Assembly: GCA_029976065.1 (NCBI GenBank)
Contig: JARKNV010000047.1
Span: 142,573-206,572 of the forward strand
Direction: 5' to 3'
Length of the DNA: 64,000 bases
Origin: Selenomonadales bacterium
GTDB lineage: Bacteria; Bacillota; Negativicutes; Sporomusales; UBA7701
A program made the position numbers and the translations under genes. This document shows positions 17,686-26,729 of this stretch, one piece after another (positions within the stretch are counted from its first letter, which is position 1; each line of letters starts with the position of its first letter). Below the pieces are notes generated by a model, which was not told the origin of the DNA, made no database searches, and worked only from the letters and a program-made list of their open reading frames with translations.

Positions 17686-19290
17686 TTGAAACCGGAATTA
17701 GAGAACGAAATTAATGAGGTAATACAGCAAATAAATCGTGTATTGCAAAGTAAGTCTCTGCCGGAAAAACTGGGCGAATATGCGGATAAATATCCTGAGC
17801 TTGCAAAATTAATGGAAAGGCTTCTGGCATTACGCGAATTCACCTTTGCGTTATCCGAAGGCGATTTATCCCAGGCGATGAATTTGCGGGGATATTGGCC
17901 TGGAGCATTAAAGGCTTTGCAATCCAATCTTCGCCACCTAACTTGGCAGACCAGTATGGTTGCCTCGGGCGATTATAGTCAACGCGTCGCTTTCATGGGG
18001 GATTTTTCAGACGCATTTAATACCATGATTATTCGCTTAAAGGATGCGACAGAAAATGAGCAAAGATATATAGCCGATCTTGAAAGGCATCAGATTGCCC
18101 TCAAAGAAAGCGAGCGCAAATACAGGCTTATCGCCGATAATGCCGACGACGTTATTTGGCTGTTGGACACTGAAATGATTATCCGCTATATCAGTCCTTC
18201 GATTGAAAAATTAATGGGATTTACCCCTGCGGAGGTTGAGGAAAAGCCAATAACCCAAGCGCCCTTGCCATTTTTGCAAGTCGTCTTTCAAAACTCTGCC
18301 ACTGAATTCCTGAAAATAGCAAAAGCCGGTAGCCCCGTTATTATTGAGTGCGAACAGCTTCGAAAAGATCGAAAAATGATCTGGCTGGAATCCTCGGTAA
18401 ATGTGGCCAGAAATAGTGACGGCGATATTATCGGCTTTACCGGTGTCACCCGAAATATAAGTGAACGGAAAAAAGCCGAAAATCTTTTACACCAAGCTTA
18501 CGAGCGAAGAAAAAAACGCGATTTTTTCAATCAACTTGTTGAAAAAAACGGTGGCAACGAATCCGAAATCCTCGATATGGGCTGGCGGGACAAGATATAT
18601 GTTCCCAAAGATTTTTCCCTCTTTTTTCTCTACATCGAAACCCTCGCTACGCTTCCAAGTGACCCAGACAACCTCTATCGCCGACAGCAGATTATCGATG
18701 CTTTAGTCGACCAGCTGAACCGGAAGGAAAGCACCAATGCCTGGGAAATGGCCAGGGGTGTCGGCATCATAAGCCCCGCCTCGCCTGGCGCTACCCGCAA
18801 GAAAAAGGAATTGGCCACAGCCGCGGATTACATTAAATATATTTCAACATATCTGCCAGATGTGGAAGTTTGTATTGGCATTGCAAATTATTCCGACGGA
18901 TGGGCAAACTTTGCCAATAGAGTAAAAAACGCGGAAGCATCAGCACGAATTGGCAGACGGGTTTGGCGGGCCCAAACAATATATCATTACGAAGATTGTG
19001 GAATTTACCAGGTTCTTGCCCCATTCTCGGCGTCAGATGAGGCTAATGCATATGTTGCGCAAATGATCGGTCCATTAATGGAATACCCTGATTTGCTTGA
19101 AACGCTGGAAAAACTATTATCAGGTCTGAGCTTTAAAGAAATCGGGGCGCAAATGTATCTACACCATAAAACCATCCAGCTTAGAAAGCAGCGAATTGAG
19201 CAGTTATTAAATGTTTCTCTCGATTCTCACGAAACAAGAATAACTTTATCAACCGCGCTTCAACTGATGAAAATAATAAATAGCAAATAG
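17686..19290 (+). CDS. PAS domain LuxR-type transcriptional regulator
   Basis: A 534-residue cytoplasmic regulator. The N-terminal 110 residues contain a HAMP-like segment (MVASGDYSQRVAFMGDFSDAF). A PAS domain follows at about 150-265 (YRLIADNADDVIWLLDTEMI), then a region of unknown type, and a C-terminal LuxR-like helix-turn-helix (LEKLLSGLSFKEIGAQMYLHHKTIQLRKQR). The frame also opens at a TTG at 17662, but the TTG at 17686 has AAAGGA at better spacing. It is downstream of the V4R gene and closed by a strong terminator. The target genes are unknown. Confidence 0.85.
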   Translation: MKPELENEINEVIQQINRVLQSKSLPEKLGEYADKYPELAKLMERLLALREFTFALSEGDLSQAMNLRGYWPGALKALQSNLRHLTWQTSMVASGDYSQRVAFMGDFSDAFNTMIIRLKDATENEQRYIADLERHQIALKESERKYRLIADNADDVIWLLDTEMIIRYISPSIEKLMGFTPAEVEEKPITQAPLPFLQVVFQNSATEFLKIAKAGSPVIIECEQLRKDRKMIWLESSVNVARNSDGDIIGFTGVTRNISERKKAENLLHQAYERRKKRDFFNQLVEKNGGNESEILDMGWRDKIYVPKDFSLFFLYIETLATLPSDPDNLYRRQQIIDALVDQLNRKESTNAWEMARGVGIISPASPGATRKKKELATAADYIKYISTYLPDVEVCIGIANYSDGWANFANRVKNAEASARIGRRVWRAQTIYHYEDCGIYQVLAPFSASDEANAYVAQMIGPLMEYPDLLETLEKLLSGLSFKEIGAQMYLHHKTIQLRKQRIEQLLNVSLDSHETRITLSTALQLMKIINSK

Positions 19291-19346
19291 TCTGCTTGAA
19301 ATCTTGGCAGGCGGCTCAACAATTACACTCCTTCTGTAAAAACTAA

Positions 19347-19376
19347 GAAGACCTGCCACAGACATGGCAGGTCTTC
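19347..19376 (+). terminator. Rho-independent terminator after PAS/LuxR gene
   Basis: Arms GAAGACCTGCCA (19347-19358) and TGGCAGGTCTTC (19365-19376) enclose a 6-nt loop and are followed by TTTC. It lies 56 bp after the regulator stop. Confidence 0.8.
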
Positions 19377-19398
19377 TTTCTATGCGCCCGTCGCTTTC

Positions 19399-19527
19399 CT
19401 ACCTTTTATCATCGGCCTGCACTATCTCGCTGGGATAGCGGCGGCCGTTATCTTTTACAATTTTTCCCTGGCCGAGGGCCATGCAGGCGGCCGGGAGAGC
19501 TTCTTTAAATTTTTTCCAGTCGGTCAC
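19399..19527 (-). CDS. Possible 42-residue orphan protein
   Basis: A short minus-strand frame from GTG at 19527 to TAG at 19399, coding a basic peptide starting VTDWKKFKEALPAACMALG. There is no strong ribosome binding site and I recognise no family. The frame stays open upstream without an ATG, so it could also be the tail of a lost gene. Confidence 0.25.
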   Translation of the reverse strand: MTDWKKFKEALPAACMALGQGKIVKDNGRRYPSEIVQADDKR

Positions 19528-19631
19528 AGCGGTTTTTCCGGATTTGCAGGTTGGAGGCGAGCCGCGGACCTGAGACTGTCTCAGATACAGTGTTTAAAGC
19601 TCAGTGGTTGTCGGTAGAACCGCCTCAAAAT

Positions 19632-19656
19632 AAAACCACCAGTAGCTAGTGGTTTT
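19632..19656 (-). terminator. Terminator of DUF3231 operon
   Basis: Arms AAAACCAC (19632-19639) and GTGGTTTT (19649-19656); on the minus strand they are followed by ATTTTGAGG. It lies just beyond the DUF3231 copy-1 stop. Confidence 0.65.
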
Positions 19657-19664
19657 CATTATTT

Positions 19665-20690
19665 TTATTGTGATGAGCCTTTACCGCTTGTCGCCAATTC
19701 CTTGCGATCAACGAACAGAGGCGGCTCCTCGGCCCAGCCCTTATTAATGAGCAGCCGTATGGCCTCCAATCCGAACTTCATAAGCTCTGCCGAAAGGCGT
19801 GCATAGTCGGCGATGATATCAGCTCGCAGACTGGCCCCCACGGCTGCGGCATAATAGCCTAAGCGCATATTATTTAAGGCACCGGCAAAGAAAAGCATCA
19901 ATTTATCGGAAAAAGGTGCGACGACAGAATTCAAGACATCGGACTCGACGCTCATGGGTCCGGGGATACCGCTCTCTTTAAGGTGGACGAGCATAACCTC
20001 GACGTGCTTGTTGAAGATTTCCGCCCTACGTTTGAACACATTTCGAACATCTACATCATGGGCGACCTGGCTAAAGCCGGTGATTAAAGCCTTTTCAAAG
20101 CCATTCGACTGGGCGTTCAGGAACAGATGGGTAATTTCCATGCAGTTTAAGACCCGTTGCTGCCCGAAAAAAGTTCCAAGATAATCAGTGTCTTTGATGA
20201 ATTCCGCATGGGAAGGCGCGGCGATATAGGGCGGGCGAACGTAAAAGCCTTTTGACAGCATCACCTGAGTCGCCTGCTCGTCCAGGTCGGCGCTTGTCTT
20301 TAAACACTGCAGGTAATGCTGGCGGACATCGGCGCGGGAGGAGAGAGACAGGGCAAGACCATAAGCAACCATGCCTGCTTTGGTCATATTTTTGATGAAG
20401 ATTAGATGGAAGGGATCGGAATAAAGTCGAGGCGCGCCCACGTTTACGTCCTTATCGGTAAAACCGAAGGGTACAGGGAAGCCTTCCTGAGAAAAAAGCG
20501 TTTCAATCTTCTGCACATGGGACTGAGAAAGCTGCAGGGCAGTCTGCAGAACCGGCTTAATCTGCGTATCCTCCGTTTTTGCTATGAAATATTTCATGAC
20601 GCAGATGGTCAGACTGTCCATCAAATACTGAATCCACAGAGTGCCAATCTCTGAGGAGGTAACGCGAATATTATGCGCGGTTGTTGTCAC
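19665..20690 (-). CDS. DUF3231 family protein, copy 1
   Basis: A 341-residue helical protein made of two similar halves of about 165 residues. Each half starts with a TSSEIGTLWIQY or SNGFEKALITGF-like helix and includes DSLTICVMKYF and the FSDKLMLFFAGALNNM segment. DUF3231 proteins have a ferritin-like four-helix fold and occur in spore-formers, in coats or in the spore; a metal-linked role is suspected but unproven. It is 38 bp downstream of a full-length paralogue and followed by a terminator. Confidence 0.88.
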   Translation of the reverse strand: MTTTAHNIRVTSSEIGTLWIQYLMDSLTICVMKYFIAKTEDTQIKPVLQTALQLSQSHVQKIETLFSQEGFPVPFGFTDKDVNVGAPRLYSDPFHLIFIKNMTKAGMVAYGLALSLSSRADVRQHYLQCLKTSADLDEQATQVMLSKGFYVRPPYIAAPSHAEFIKDTDYLGTFFGQQRVLNCMEITHLFLNAQSNGFEKALITGFSQVAHDVDVRNVFKRRAEIFNKHVEVMLVHLKESGIPGPMSVESDVLNSVVAPFSDKLMLFFAGALNNMRLGYYAAAVGASLRADIIADYARLSAELMKFGLEAIRLLINKGWAEEPPLFVDRKELATSGKGSSQ

Positions 20691-20728
20691 TGTTCTGACC
20701 TCCTTATGATATCGATGAAGGGTCTAGT

Positions 20729-21751
20729 CTAAAGCGATGATTTGCCGGAATAAGCCAGTTTTTTTCGATCAGGGGCCATAGGCGGCTGCTCGGCCCAACC
20801 TCGCTCAATCATTAGCGACATGGCCTGCCAGTTGAATTTCTCGATTTCCGCTGCGAGGCGCGTATAGTCAGCCATCAGGTCTGCCCGCAAACTAGCTCCC
20901 ACGGCTGCGGCGTAATAGCCTAGAGCCATATTCATCAGAGCTACAAGATGGTACAGCATGAGCTTATCCGAAAAAGGCGGTCTGGTCGAAACCGTGATAT
21001 CCGAATCCAGGCTCATGGGTCCGGGGACGCCGCTTTCTTTTAGGGTGGTATTGAAAATTTCGACGTGCTTATCTACTACCTCCGCTGCGCGTACAAATAA
21101 ATCCCGGAGAACTTCGTCGTGCGCAACCTGGGAAAAGCCGATAAATAAGGCTTTAGCGACGGCATTAGACTGGGTGTTGAGGAACAAGTGGGTGATTTCC
21201 ATGGAACTAAGCATTCGCTGCTGGCCGAAAAAGCTCCCCAGAAAGTCGGTGCTCTGCATATATTCTGCGTGACCACGGGGGGTGATATACGGGGGACGGA
21301 CCGCAAGACCTTTGGATTGCATCACTTTGGTCGCCTGCTCGTCCAGGTCACCGGCGTCTTTTAAGGCTTCCATAAATATAGCTCGCGTATCGGCCCGCGT
21401 CGCCAGCGATACGGACAGAGCGTGAGCTACCATATTGGTTTTGGCGAGGTTTCGAACGTAGTTCAGATGGAACGGATCGGAGAACAGGCGGGGCGTCTCC
21501 ATCACTACGTCCTTGTCGGTGAAACCGACGGGAATAGGATATTCTTCCTGCTGAAATAGCTTCGTTATGGTGTTCAGTTGCGAATTCACCATAGCCAAGG
21601 CGGAGCCAAGAACCGGTTTAATCTCGGTGTCCTTGGTCCTTGCCTGGAAGTATGACATGGTACATTTAGACAGACTTCCATTCATATAGTGTATCCAGAG
21701 GCTGCCGACTTCGGCGGACGTGAGACGGATATTGTGCGCGGCTGTATTCAT
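20729..21751 (-). CDS. DUF3231 family protein, copy 2
   Basis: A 340-residue paralogue of the next gene, collinear over its full length (AAHNIRLTSAEVGSLWIHY, VGFTDKDVVMETPRLFSDPFHL, RPPYITPRGHAEYMQSTDFLGSFFGQQR). Divergence is spread evenly, indicating an established tandem duplication rather than a recent one. The two form a two-gene operon with an AT-rich, dyad-containing upstream region. Function is unknown; the family association with sporulation suggests late, mother-cell or forespore expression. Confidence 0.88.
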   Translation of the reverse strand: MNTAAHNIRLTSAEVGSLWIHYMNGSLSKCTMSYFQARTKDTEIKPVLGSALAMVNSQLNTITKLFQQEEYPIPVGFTDKDVVMETPRLFSDPFHLNYVRNLAKTNMVAHALSVSLATRADTRAIFMEALKDAGDLDEQATKVMQSKGLAVRPPYITPRGHAEYMQSTDFLGSFFGQQRMLSSMEITHLFLNTQSNAVAKALFIGFSQVAHDEVLRDLFVRAAEVVDKHVEIFNTTLKESGVPGPMSLDSDITVSTRPPFSDKLMLYHLVALMNMALGYYAAAVGASLRADLMADYTRLAAEIEKFNWQAMSLMIERGWAEQPPMAPDRKKLAYSGKSSL

Positions 21752-22159
21752 GTAAGGACCTCCCTGTGAAAATTAGACAGTATTATTCTAAACAGAATAA
21801 GAGTATATATTCGGAGCAGCGCAGCTCGGGAACAAGCCACGCAACCAGCGCGCATATTAAACCCGTGAAGATATCTTTGACTTCGAGTGTCTCGGTAATT
21901 TGCGGTGCTCTCCGCATAGCGAGACGCGATAAAAAAATATGGATATTATTCCCTTATCACGGAATAATATCCAATGATGGTATACTGAATCCCATCGTGA
22001 AGTATACCTTAGAACACTATATCGATCTTATCTCGCTATGCATGGGTAAACCCATTTATACAAAAACGTATACACTTCCGCGGACCTGGCCAATTCACCT
22101 GTTATTTTGCTTATATCATAGCTCATTTATAAAACAATAGAACTGTCCCCTGTCTTGTT
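21752..22159. promoter_or_regulatory. Intergenic region with 12-bp palindrome upstream of DUF3231 operon
   Basis: The region holds a perfect inverted repeat, GGATATTATTCC (21941-21952) and GGAATAATATCC (21961-21972). At its right end is a CTGTCCCCTGTCTTGTTTTAAAAC stretch like REP-type sequences seen near 23.6 kb and 45.6 kb. The 124-codon plus frame across it has no coding character. Confidence 0.4.
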
Positions 22160-22332
22160 TTAAAACCCCTCCCATTTTCTATCCTCGTCATCTTGGAAAT
22201 CGTCCACATAACATACACTGGTGCTACCGCATTTAGGACAACATTCCAAATATCCGCCATCGCCTATCGGTTTCAGTATTGCTCCCTCTGTATTAAAAAC
22301 CTTCCGCATTTGGTGCATTTTACTACCGCCAT
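22160..22332 (-). pseudogene. Frameshifted small zinc-ribbon protein
   Basis: The ATG at 22332, with a GAGGGAG site, starts MAVVKCTKCG, but this frame stops after 19 codons. Shifting by one base after the first CxxC recovers KVFNTEGAILKPIGDGG, a second CCPKCGS motif and an acidic tail ending at 22160. The total span is 173 nt, one short of 58 codons, so one base appears lost at GGAAGG. With that base restored it would be a 57-residue two-CxxC zinc ribbon. Sequencing error, recent inactivation or frameshifting cannot be told apart here. It lies 57 bp downstream of the radical SAM gene. Confidence 0.6.
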
Positions 22333-22388
22333 TTCTCTCTCCCTCACTCGCTATGTAAATTGAGTGTCTCTGCGCAGGCTTGTCGCAA

Positions 22389-23513
22389 CTAAAAATCGAT
22401 AATTTCCGGTTTATAAGCGTCAGGCAGTTCTTCTTCATGTAAAAATTTGAAATTATCATCATTCAGGATTGGTATAAATATTTCGTAGGGAATCATAGAA
22501 AACTCGCAGGCATAATTGCTTGCACCGAACAGCATACCCGCTTTACTGCCCAAATTTAAACCTCTTGCAAACTTTGTGTAGTTCGAGCAATCATGAACCG
22601 CTAAATCCCAGTTTTCTTCATCAGCTATTTTCATGAATTTCAAAGTCAACTCCCTGCTCCAGATCGGAGATATGTAGCCATGCCGGGAAATATAAATATT
22701 TTCTCCGGAATAATTGGCTATGTTATTCTCATTTAAATGCAACTCCGCACAATTGATAAAATCGAGTTTTGTTTCGAAAATTGCTTGCTTTTTCGCAAAA
22801 AATGCTTCAAAAAACTCCGGAGTCATCGGAGTTTCAATGCCTACACTTTTAATATATTTTTTCGCCAAGCCAATATTTTCAATTACTTTGTCGGAACACC
22901 CGGAGGCACCCAGGTTGAAACGGATCTCGTCAAGACCGGCTTCACCTAATGCTTTTAATTTCTCTTCCGTGGCTAAAATGCCATTTGTGTATAGATGTTG
23001 ATGAATTTGAGCATCACTAAACTTCTTTATAACCGGATAATATTCTTCAATTTCCATGAAAGGCTCCAAATAAACATAGGAAATGCCGGTGGGTTTTTGG
23101 TAAATGGATAGAAGCAAATCGATATCTTTCCCGTAAAATTTCGTGCCGCCGATTTCCCACATGCCTTCGCCCACCGGATGGATATCCCCTAGTTCGCCAT
23201 AATTATAACAGAACTTACACTCCAAATTGCATCTGTTCGTTTTCCTGATCGCGCTTAACCCGGTACCCAACAGACAGGAACGACAGCCTTGGGGGAATTT
23301 GCTTTCATTGCCCACAAAAAAAGTTCTATTTCCCAATGTTTTCAGGTTTCTGATTTCCGCCATCAGCGCATCATTTCTATAATCAATTGCTGCCTCAATC
23401 TGCGCAAAAGTTGAGTAAATGATTTCTTCATGTTTTACATTGACTTCCTCTTCTTCTGGCAATTGCGCAAAAAAATCAAACCAGATCAACGCATCGTTTT
23501 TGGAAATTTTCAT
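22389..23513 (-). CDS. Radical SAM protein
   Basis: A 374-residue radical S-adenosylmethionine enzyme. The cluster motif CNLECKFC (C95, C99, C102, CX3CX2C) is followed by YNYGE, and an extra pair CRSC (C77, C80) precedes it. Later elements include YVYLEPFMEIEEYYP and HLYTNG, in the style of the radical SAM barrel. The C-terminal third has no second iron-sulphur motif that I can see. The reaction is unknown. The gene is AT-rich relative to its surroundings. A frameshifted zinc-ribbon gene follows and may be its partner. Confidence 0.88.
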   Translation of the reverse strand: MKISKNDALIWFDFFAQLPEEEEVNVKHEEIIYSTFAQIEAAIDYRNDALMAEIRNLKTLGNRTFFVGNESKFPQGCRSCLLGTGLSAIRKTNRCNLECKFCYNYGELGDIHPVGEGMWEIGGTKFYGKDIDLLLSIYQKPTGISYVYLEPFMEIEEYYPVIKKFSDAQIHQHLYTNGILATEEKLKALGEAGLDEIRFNLGASGCSDKVIENIGLAKKYIKSVGIETPMTPEFFEAFFAKKQAIFETKLDFINCAELHLNENNIANYSGENIYISRHGYISPIWSRELTLKFMKIADEENWDLAVHDCSNYTKFARGLNLGSKAGMLFGASNYACEFSMIPYEIFIPILNDDNFKFLHEEELPDAYKPEIIDF

Positions 23514-23959
23514 AACATATCCGCCTATCTACTTAATCTATACTTCGCGAGCCCGAGAGCTCAAAACATCTCTGGCAACGAAACAGGTTACCTGTCCCTT
23601 CATTTTACACCGGAGGAATCCTTTCAAGCAATGGGGACGGTTCTTTTGTAACATTTACCTTTCCCATGTCCTATCCGGTGGAAGTACCTGAACCCTATCC
23701 AAAACACTAACAACCAAAAACCCGCGTAGTACGCGGGTTTTCAGCATTTTCCGGATTTACATGGTGGAGAATCCCATGAAATATGGGGTTCTTTTCTTGC
23801 ATCTGTCGCCGCACCTCCTCTCAGGAATCATTATCAAATGTAACCATTGCAACTTTCCGATATGTACACTTTACGTGAATTTCTGAAGGAACGTTCTGGT
23901 TTTTACATGTAACTTAATATAAAAGGGGGGTCCGAAATAATCTTTTTGGTACTGAACCT
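23514..23959. other. Intergenic region with REP-like and tmRNA-tail-like sequence
   Basis: No gene is visible. From left to right there is a GGGGACGGTTCTTTTG block near 23634 resembling REP elements, the hairpin at 23717-23741, a copy of the tmRNA 3' end up to about 23769, and an AT-rich stretch before the chemoreceptor gene end. Confidence 0.45.
23715..23769 (-). repeat. Copy of tmRNA 3' end plus terminator
   Basis: Arms AAAACCCGCGTA (23717-23728) and TACGCGGGTTTT (23730-23741) form a hairpin. It is followed by TTTTCCGGATTTACATGGTGGA, nearly identical in order and spacing to 45665-45715, where it is the terminator and CCA end of tmRNA. Here the TGGTGGA leads into sequence unlike tmRNA. It may also terminate the chemoreceptor gene transcript. 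Confidence 0.65.
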
Positions 23960-24808
23960 TTACTCTTCTGTAAGCTTAAAATAATTCTGTGCTATTCCTG
24001 CTAGCTGTGTTGCCATTTCCGCAAGATTCTGGCTGGCTGTCGCAAGCTCGCGAACCGAGTTCGATTGCTGCGTAACGTTATTATCGGCATCTACAAGCCG
24101 GCTGCTGAATGCGTTTGCGACCTGGCGAATTTGTTCGAGGCTTTCGTTTATGCTTACCACTGACTTGGATGTAGCATCGGCGAGTTTCCGGACTTCTTCA
24201 GCCACCACGCCAAATCCCCTGCCCATTTCACCAACGCGGGCAGCTTCTATCGTTGCGTTAAGGCCCAATAGGTTTGTCTGACTGGCCGTACTTTTGATGA
24301 TAGAGATAATGTCGTTGCTCCGCCTTGATACATCCTCCAGCTCCTTCCCGTAAACGCCAAGCTCCTTGCTGATCGACGCAAGTTCTTGGGCGTGCGCGGA
24401 TACCTCCTCCAGTCCCGCCGACATTTCTTCGGAAGCAGCCGCGAGGTTTTCGGCCGTAACGGACAGTCGCTCGTGAGTTGTCGCCGTCTGGGTGGTTGTT
24501 ATACAGCCGACGACACGGTCCCCGTCTTTGATCGGATAGGCACAGGCCACATAAGGTATACCGTAGGCTGACTGTTCTTTCCCGATCAGGCGAAAAATCT
24601 TTCTTCCGGTCGCCAAACAGTCCAAAGCGACCTTCCCTTTAATAGGTTCACCGATTTTACTGTTAAAATTCAGACTCTCGGCTGCTTGGTAGGCGATGTA
24701 CACTCCGTCCTTAATTACGGTAATTCCCATATCTTCCGTTGTTACCTCGTTAAAGTAGGGTGCCACTATTGCAAAAGCTTCGATAATTTCATCCGCACTG
24801 TGAGCCAT
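23960..24808 (-). CDS. Soluble methyl-accepting chemotaxis-type protein
   Basis: A 282-residue protein without membrane helices. The N-terminal half (about 1-110) looks like a small ligand-sensing domain ([43 protein letters not shown]). The C-terminal half is a short chemoreceptor signalling hairpin with [20 protein letters not shown]. The frame begins 12 codons earlier, but the ATG at 24808 has GAGGTG and a better N-terminus. The form matches short cytosolic receptors of Firmicutes. The signal is unknown; it is monocistronic. Confidence 0.88.
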   Translation of the reverse strand: MAHSADEIIEAFAIVAPYFNEVTTEDMGITVIKDGVYIAYQAAESLNFNSKIGEPIKGKVALDCLATGRKIFRLIGKEQSAYGIPYVACAYPIKDGDRVVGCITTTQTATTHERLSVTAENLAAASEEMSAGLEEVSAHAQELASISKELGVYGKELEDVSRRSNDIISIIKSTASQTNLLGLNATIEAARVGEMGRGFGVVAEEVRKLADATSKSVVSINESLEQIRQVANAFSSRLVDADNNVTQQSNSVRELATASQNLAEMATQLAGIAQNYFKLTEE

Positions 24809-24876
24809 AAAACAACACCTCATTTCACAATTATTCGCTAGCAAGACTCTCGTCCGTCAATATCTCTTTTACACTG

Positions 24877-25170
24877 TTACCGCGTACATCTTGTCAACAA
24901 AAAAACACGAAAGCTCCAATCCCGCCAAAATATTGCTGCATAGCCGACGCTGCTGACAAGTAGCCCTACCGCCCCGCTTCGTTCCGCGTCGACCCGCCCG
25001 GCGACGATGCCTGCAAAGGTTGGAAAACCCAACCCAAAACCCATGCCCAGAAGCAACCCGGCCAGAAATAAGGATAGCGGATGCAGGAAGACGCCGAGCA
25101 ACACCCATCGAAAACTTGCCGCCCCGGCAGCGAACGACCCGATAGCAAAGCCAATCTCCCGGTCATTCAT
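24877..25170 (-). pseudogene. Remnant of an MFS transporter
   Basis: About 75 codons read like the late helices of a major facilitator: GVFLHPLSLFLAGLLLGMGFGLGFPTFAGIV, then VDAERSGAVGLLVSSVGYAAIF. There is no N-terminal half, and the reading frame ends in unrelated residues. It lies between the chemoreceptor and the SLC13 permease. I treat it as a decayed fragment. Confidence 0.6.
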
Positions 25171-25260
25171 CCCAATTTAATGATAATAATACAGCGGCAA
25201 CACCGGCAAAAAAATATTGCAACAGATCCGAAAAGACATTGCACCATATAGTTCACCTTA

Positions 25261-26673
25261 TCACCACAAGCCTAGCAGCGCCCAATAAGGCAAAGCGACA
25301 AGCAGCAATACACAACCACCCACCAATACTTTCGGCAACAATAGCCGGAGCAGATATTGCCGGGTAACGTAACCCGTTTTGAACACAAGCAAAAGCAAAG
25401 CGTACTGGTAAGGAAAAACAGCCTGATCCATGCCGTAAATGAAACTATACACCGTGAGCCGCGGGTCAAGGCCGACATTCATCGCCAAGGTGCTCAACGG
25501 CCCAGCGAAAGTGGAAAGACCGGTCATGGGTGTAACAAAGAATAGCAAAAGCCAGCCGAACATATAAGCAGCCACCAAGGTATACTTTACTGTGGAGCCG
25601 TTTATAAGCGGCATCAGCTGATCAGCCAACATTTGGGCGGCTCCGATGTCAGCTGCCACCGCTCCTATAGACATCGCGCCGGAGACAAAAAAAACAATTA
25701 AAAAATCAATCTTACGCAAATCATCCTGTTGAAGCAGATTAATCCCCGGAACAAACAACGCCGCCGCCGCAAGCAGCATAATCCAGCTAGGCGAAAGGTG
25801 ATGCAACGTATCGGTTGCCAACAAGCCAAGAATAATAACCAGTAAAATCGAAGCGCATTGTTCCTTGCGCGTCATCGGCCCCAGAGCTTGATAACATCTG
25901 CCGATAATCTCCCGATGGTCCCCGTGGCCTGTTTTGAACAGCGCGCCGACAAGAATTAACGTCGCTAAAGCATAAACGATGCCGACGGGAACATTGTGCA
26001 TCGCATATTGCGACCAGGTAACCTCTATCCCCGATGTCTGCTGCATGATATAGACAGCCGGCGGTATATGGCCGCTTCCGGTTAAAAAACACATCGCCGG
26101 AATAGAAACACTAAAAAAAGCAGTTAACATTATCGCGGCAGCTTCCGGCGTTCCAGGCCGAAAATTGAGCCCCTGGCAAATGCCTATGGCAAATACGCAG
26201 AAGATTGACATCTTGCTTATCGTAGACGGAACAAGCGGGGCAAGAATAAAGCCGGCCACCATAAGGCCTGCCATAATTTGTCGAAAGGACCCGCCGATCA
26301 TATAAATCGTTGAATATGCGATACGGTTGGCAAGCCCCGTTTCAAGCAACATATGCCCAACAATCAGGCCGCCGGTTGTCAACCAGGGCACGGTTCCGTA
26401 CCATGGGCTGAAGGCTACGGCTGGTGAAGAAACACCAAATATAACATAAAGGGCGGGTAACGAGATCCCAATCATTGTCCCGGGAATGATTTCGGTTATC
26501 CACGCCAGCACCGCCCAGACAGTGAGCGAAATAAAGCGGCGCAGTGGCATACCCAGTTCTGAATCGGCAAGTGAAATATAAACCAGAATAGGTATACCCG
26601 CTACGATTGCCAATTTTAAAACCGTCGTCCATAGCGTATACTTACTTTCGGATTTGGTGCCGATCTGCGACAT
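25261..26673 (-). CDS. SLC13/DASS family anion permease
   Basis: A 470-residue permease with about 12 membrane segments of the divalent-anion:sodium symporter type. Features include an early LRRFISLTVWAVLAWITEIIPGTM segment, an APLVPSTISKMSIFCVFAIG repeat near 150, a FFVSGAMSIGAVAADIGAA helix, and a FVTPMTGLSTFAGPLS repeat near 385. Members carry dicarboxylates, citrate or sulfate. It is 56 bp downstream of buk on the same strand and may belong to that operon, importing or exporting an acid linked to acyl-phosphate metabolism. Confidence 0.85.
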   Translation of the reverse strand: MSQIGTKSESKYTLWTTVLKLAIVAGIPILVYISLADSELGMPLRRFISLTVWAVLAWITEIIPGTMIGISLPALYVIFGVSSPAVAFSPWYGTVPWLTTGGLIVGHMLLETGLANRIAYSTIYMIGGSFRQIMAGLMVAGFILAPLVPSTISKMSIFCVFAIGICQGLNFRPGTPEAAAIMLTAFFSVSIPAMCFLTGSGHIPPAVYIMQQTSGIEVTWSQYAMHNVPVGIVYALATLILVGALFKTGHGDHREIIGRCYQALGPMTRKEQCASILLVIILGLLATDTLHHLSPSWIMLLAAAALFVPGINLLQQDDLRKIDFLIVFFVSGAMSIGAVAADIGAAQMLADQLMPLINGSTVKYTLVAAYMFGWLLLFFVTPMTGLSTFAGPLSTLAMNVGLDPRLTVYSFIYGMDQAVFPYQYALLLLVFKTGYVTRQYLLRLLLPKVLVGGCVLLLVALPYWALLGLW

Positions 26674-26729
26674 AGCATGGTATCTCCGATTGCATTCAGG
26701 CCGAATTTAGTCCTTAATTCACAGAGCTG

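Noticed and set aside
21766-22140. 124-codon plus frame upstream of the DUF3231 operon
   Set aside because: It spans a palindrome and REP-like sequence, has no ribosome binding site and no coding character.
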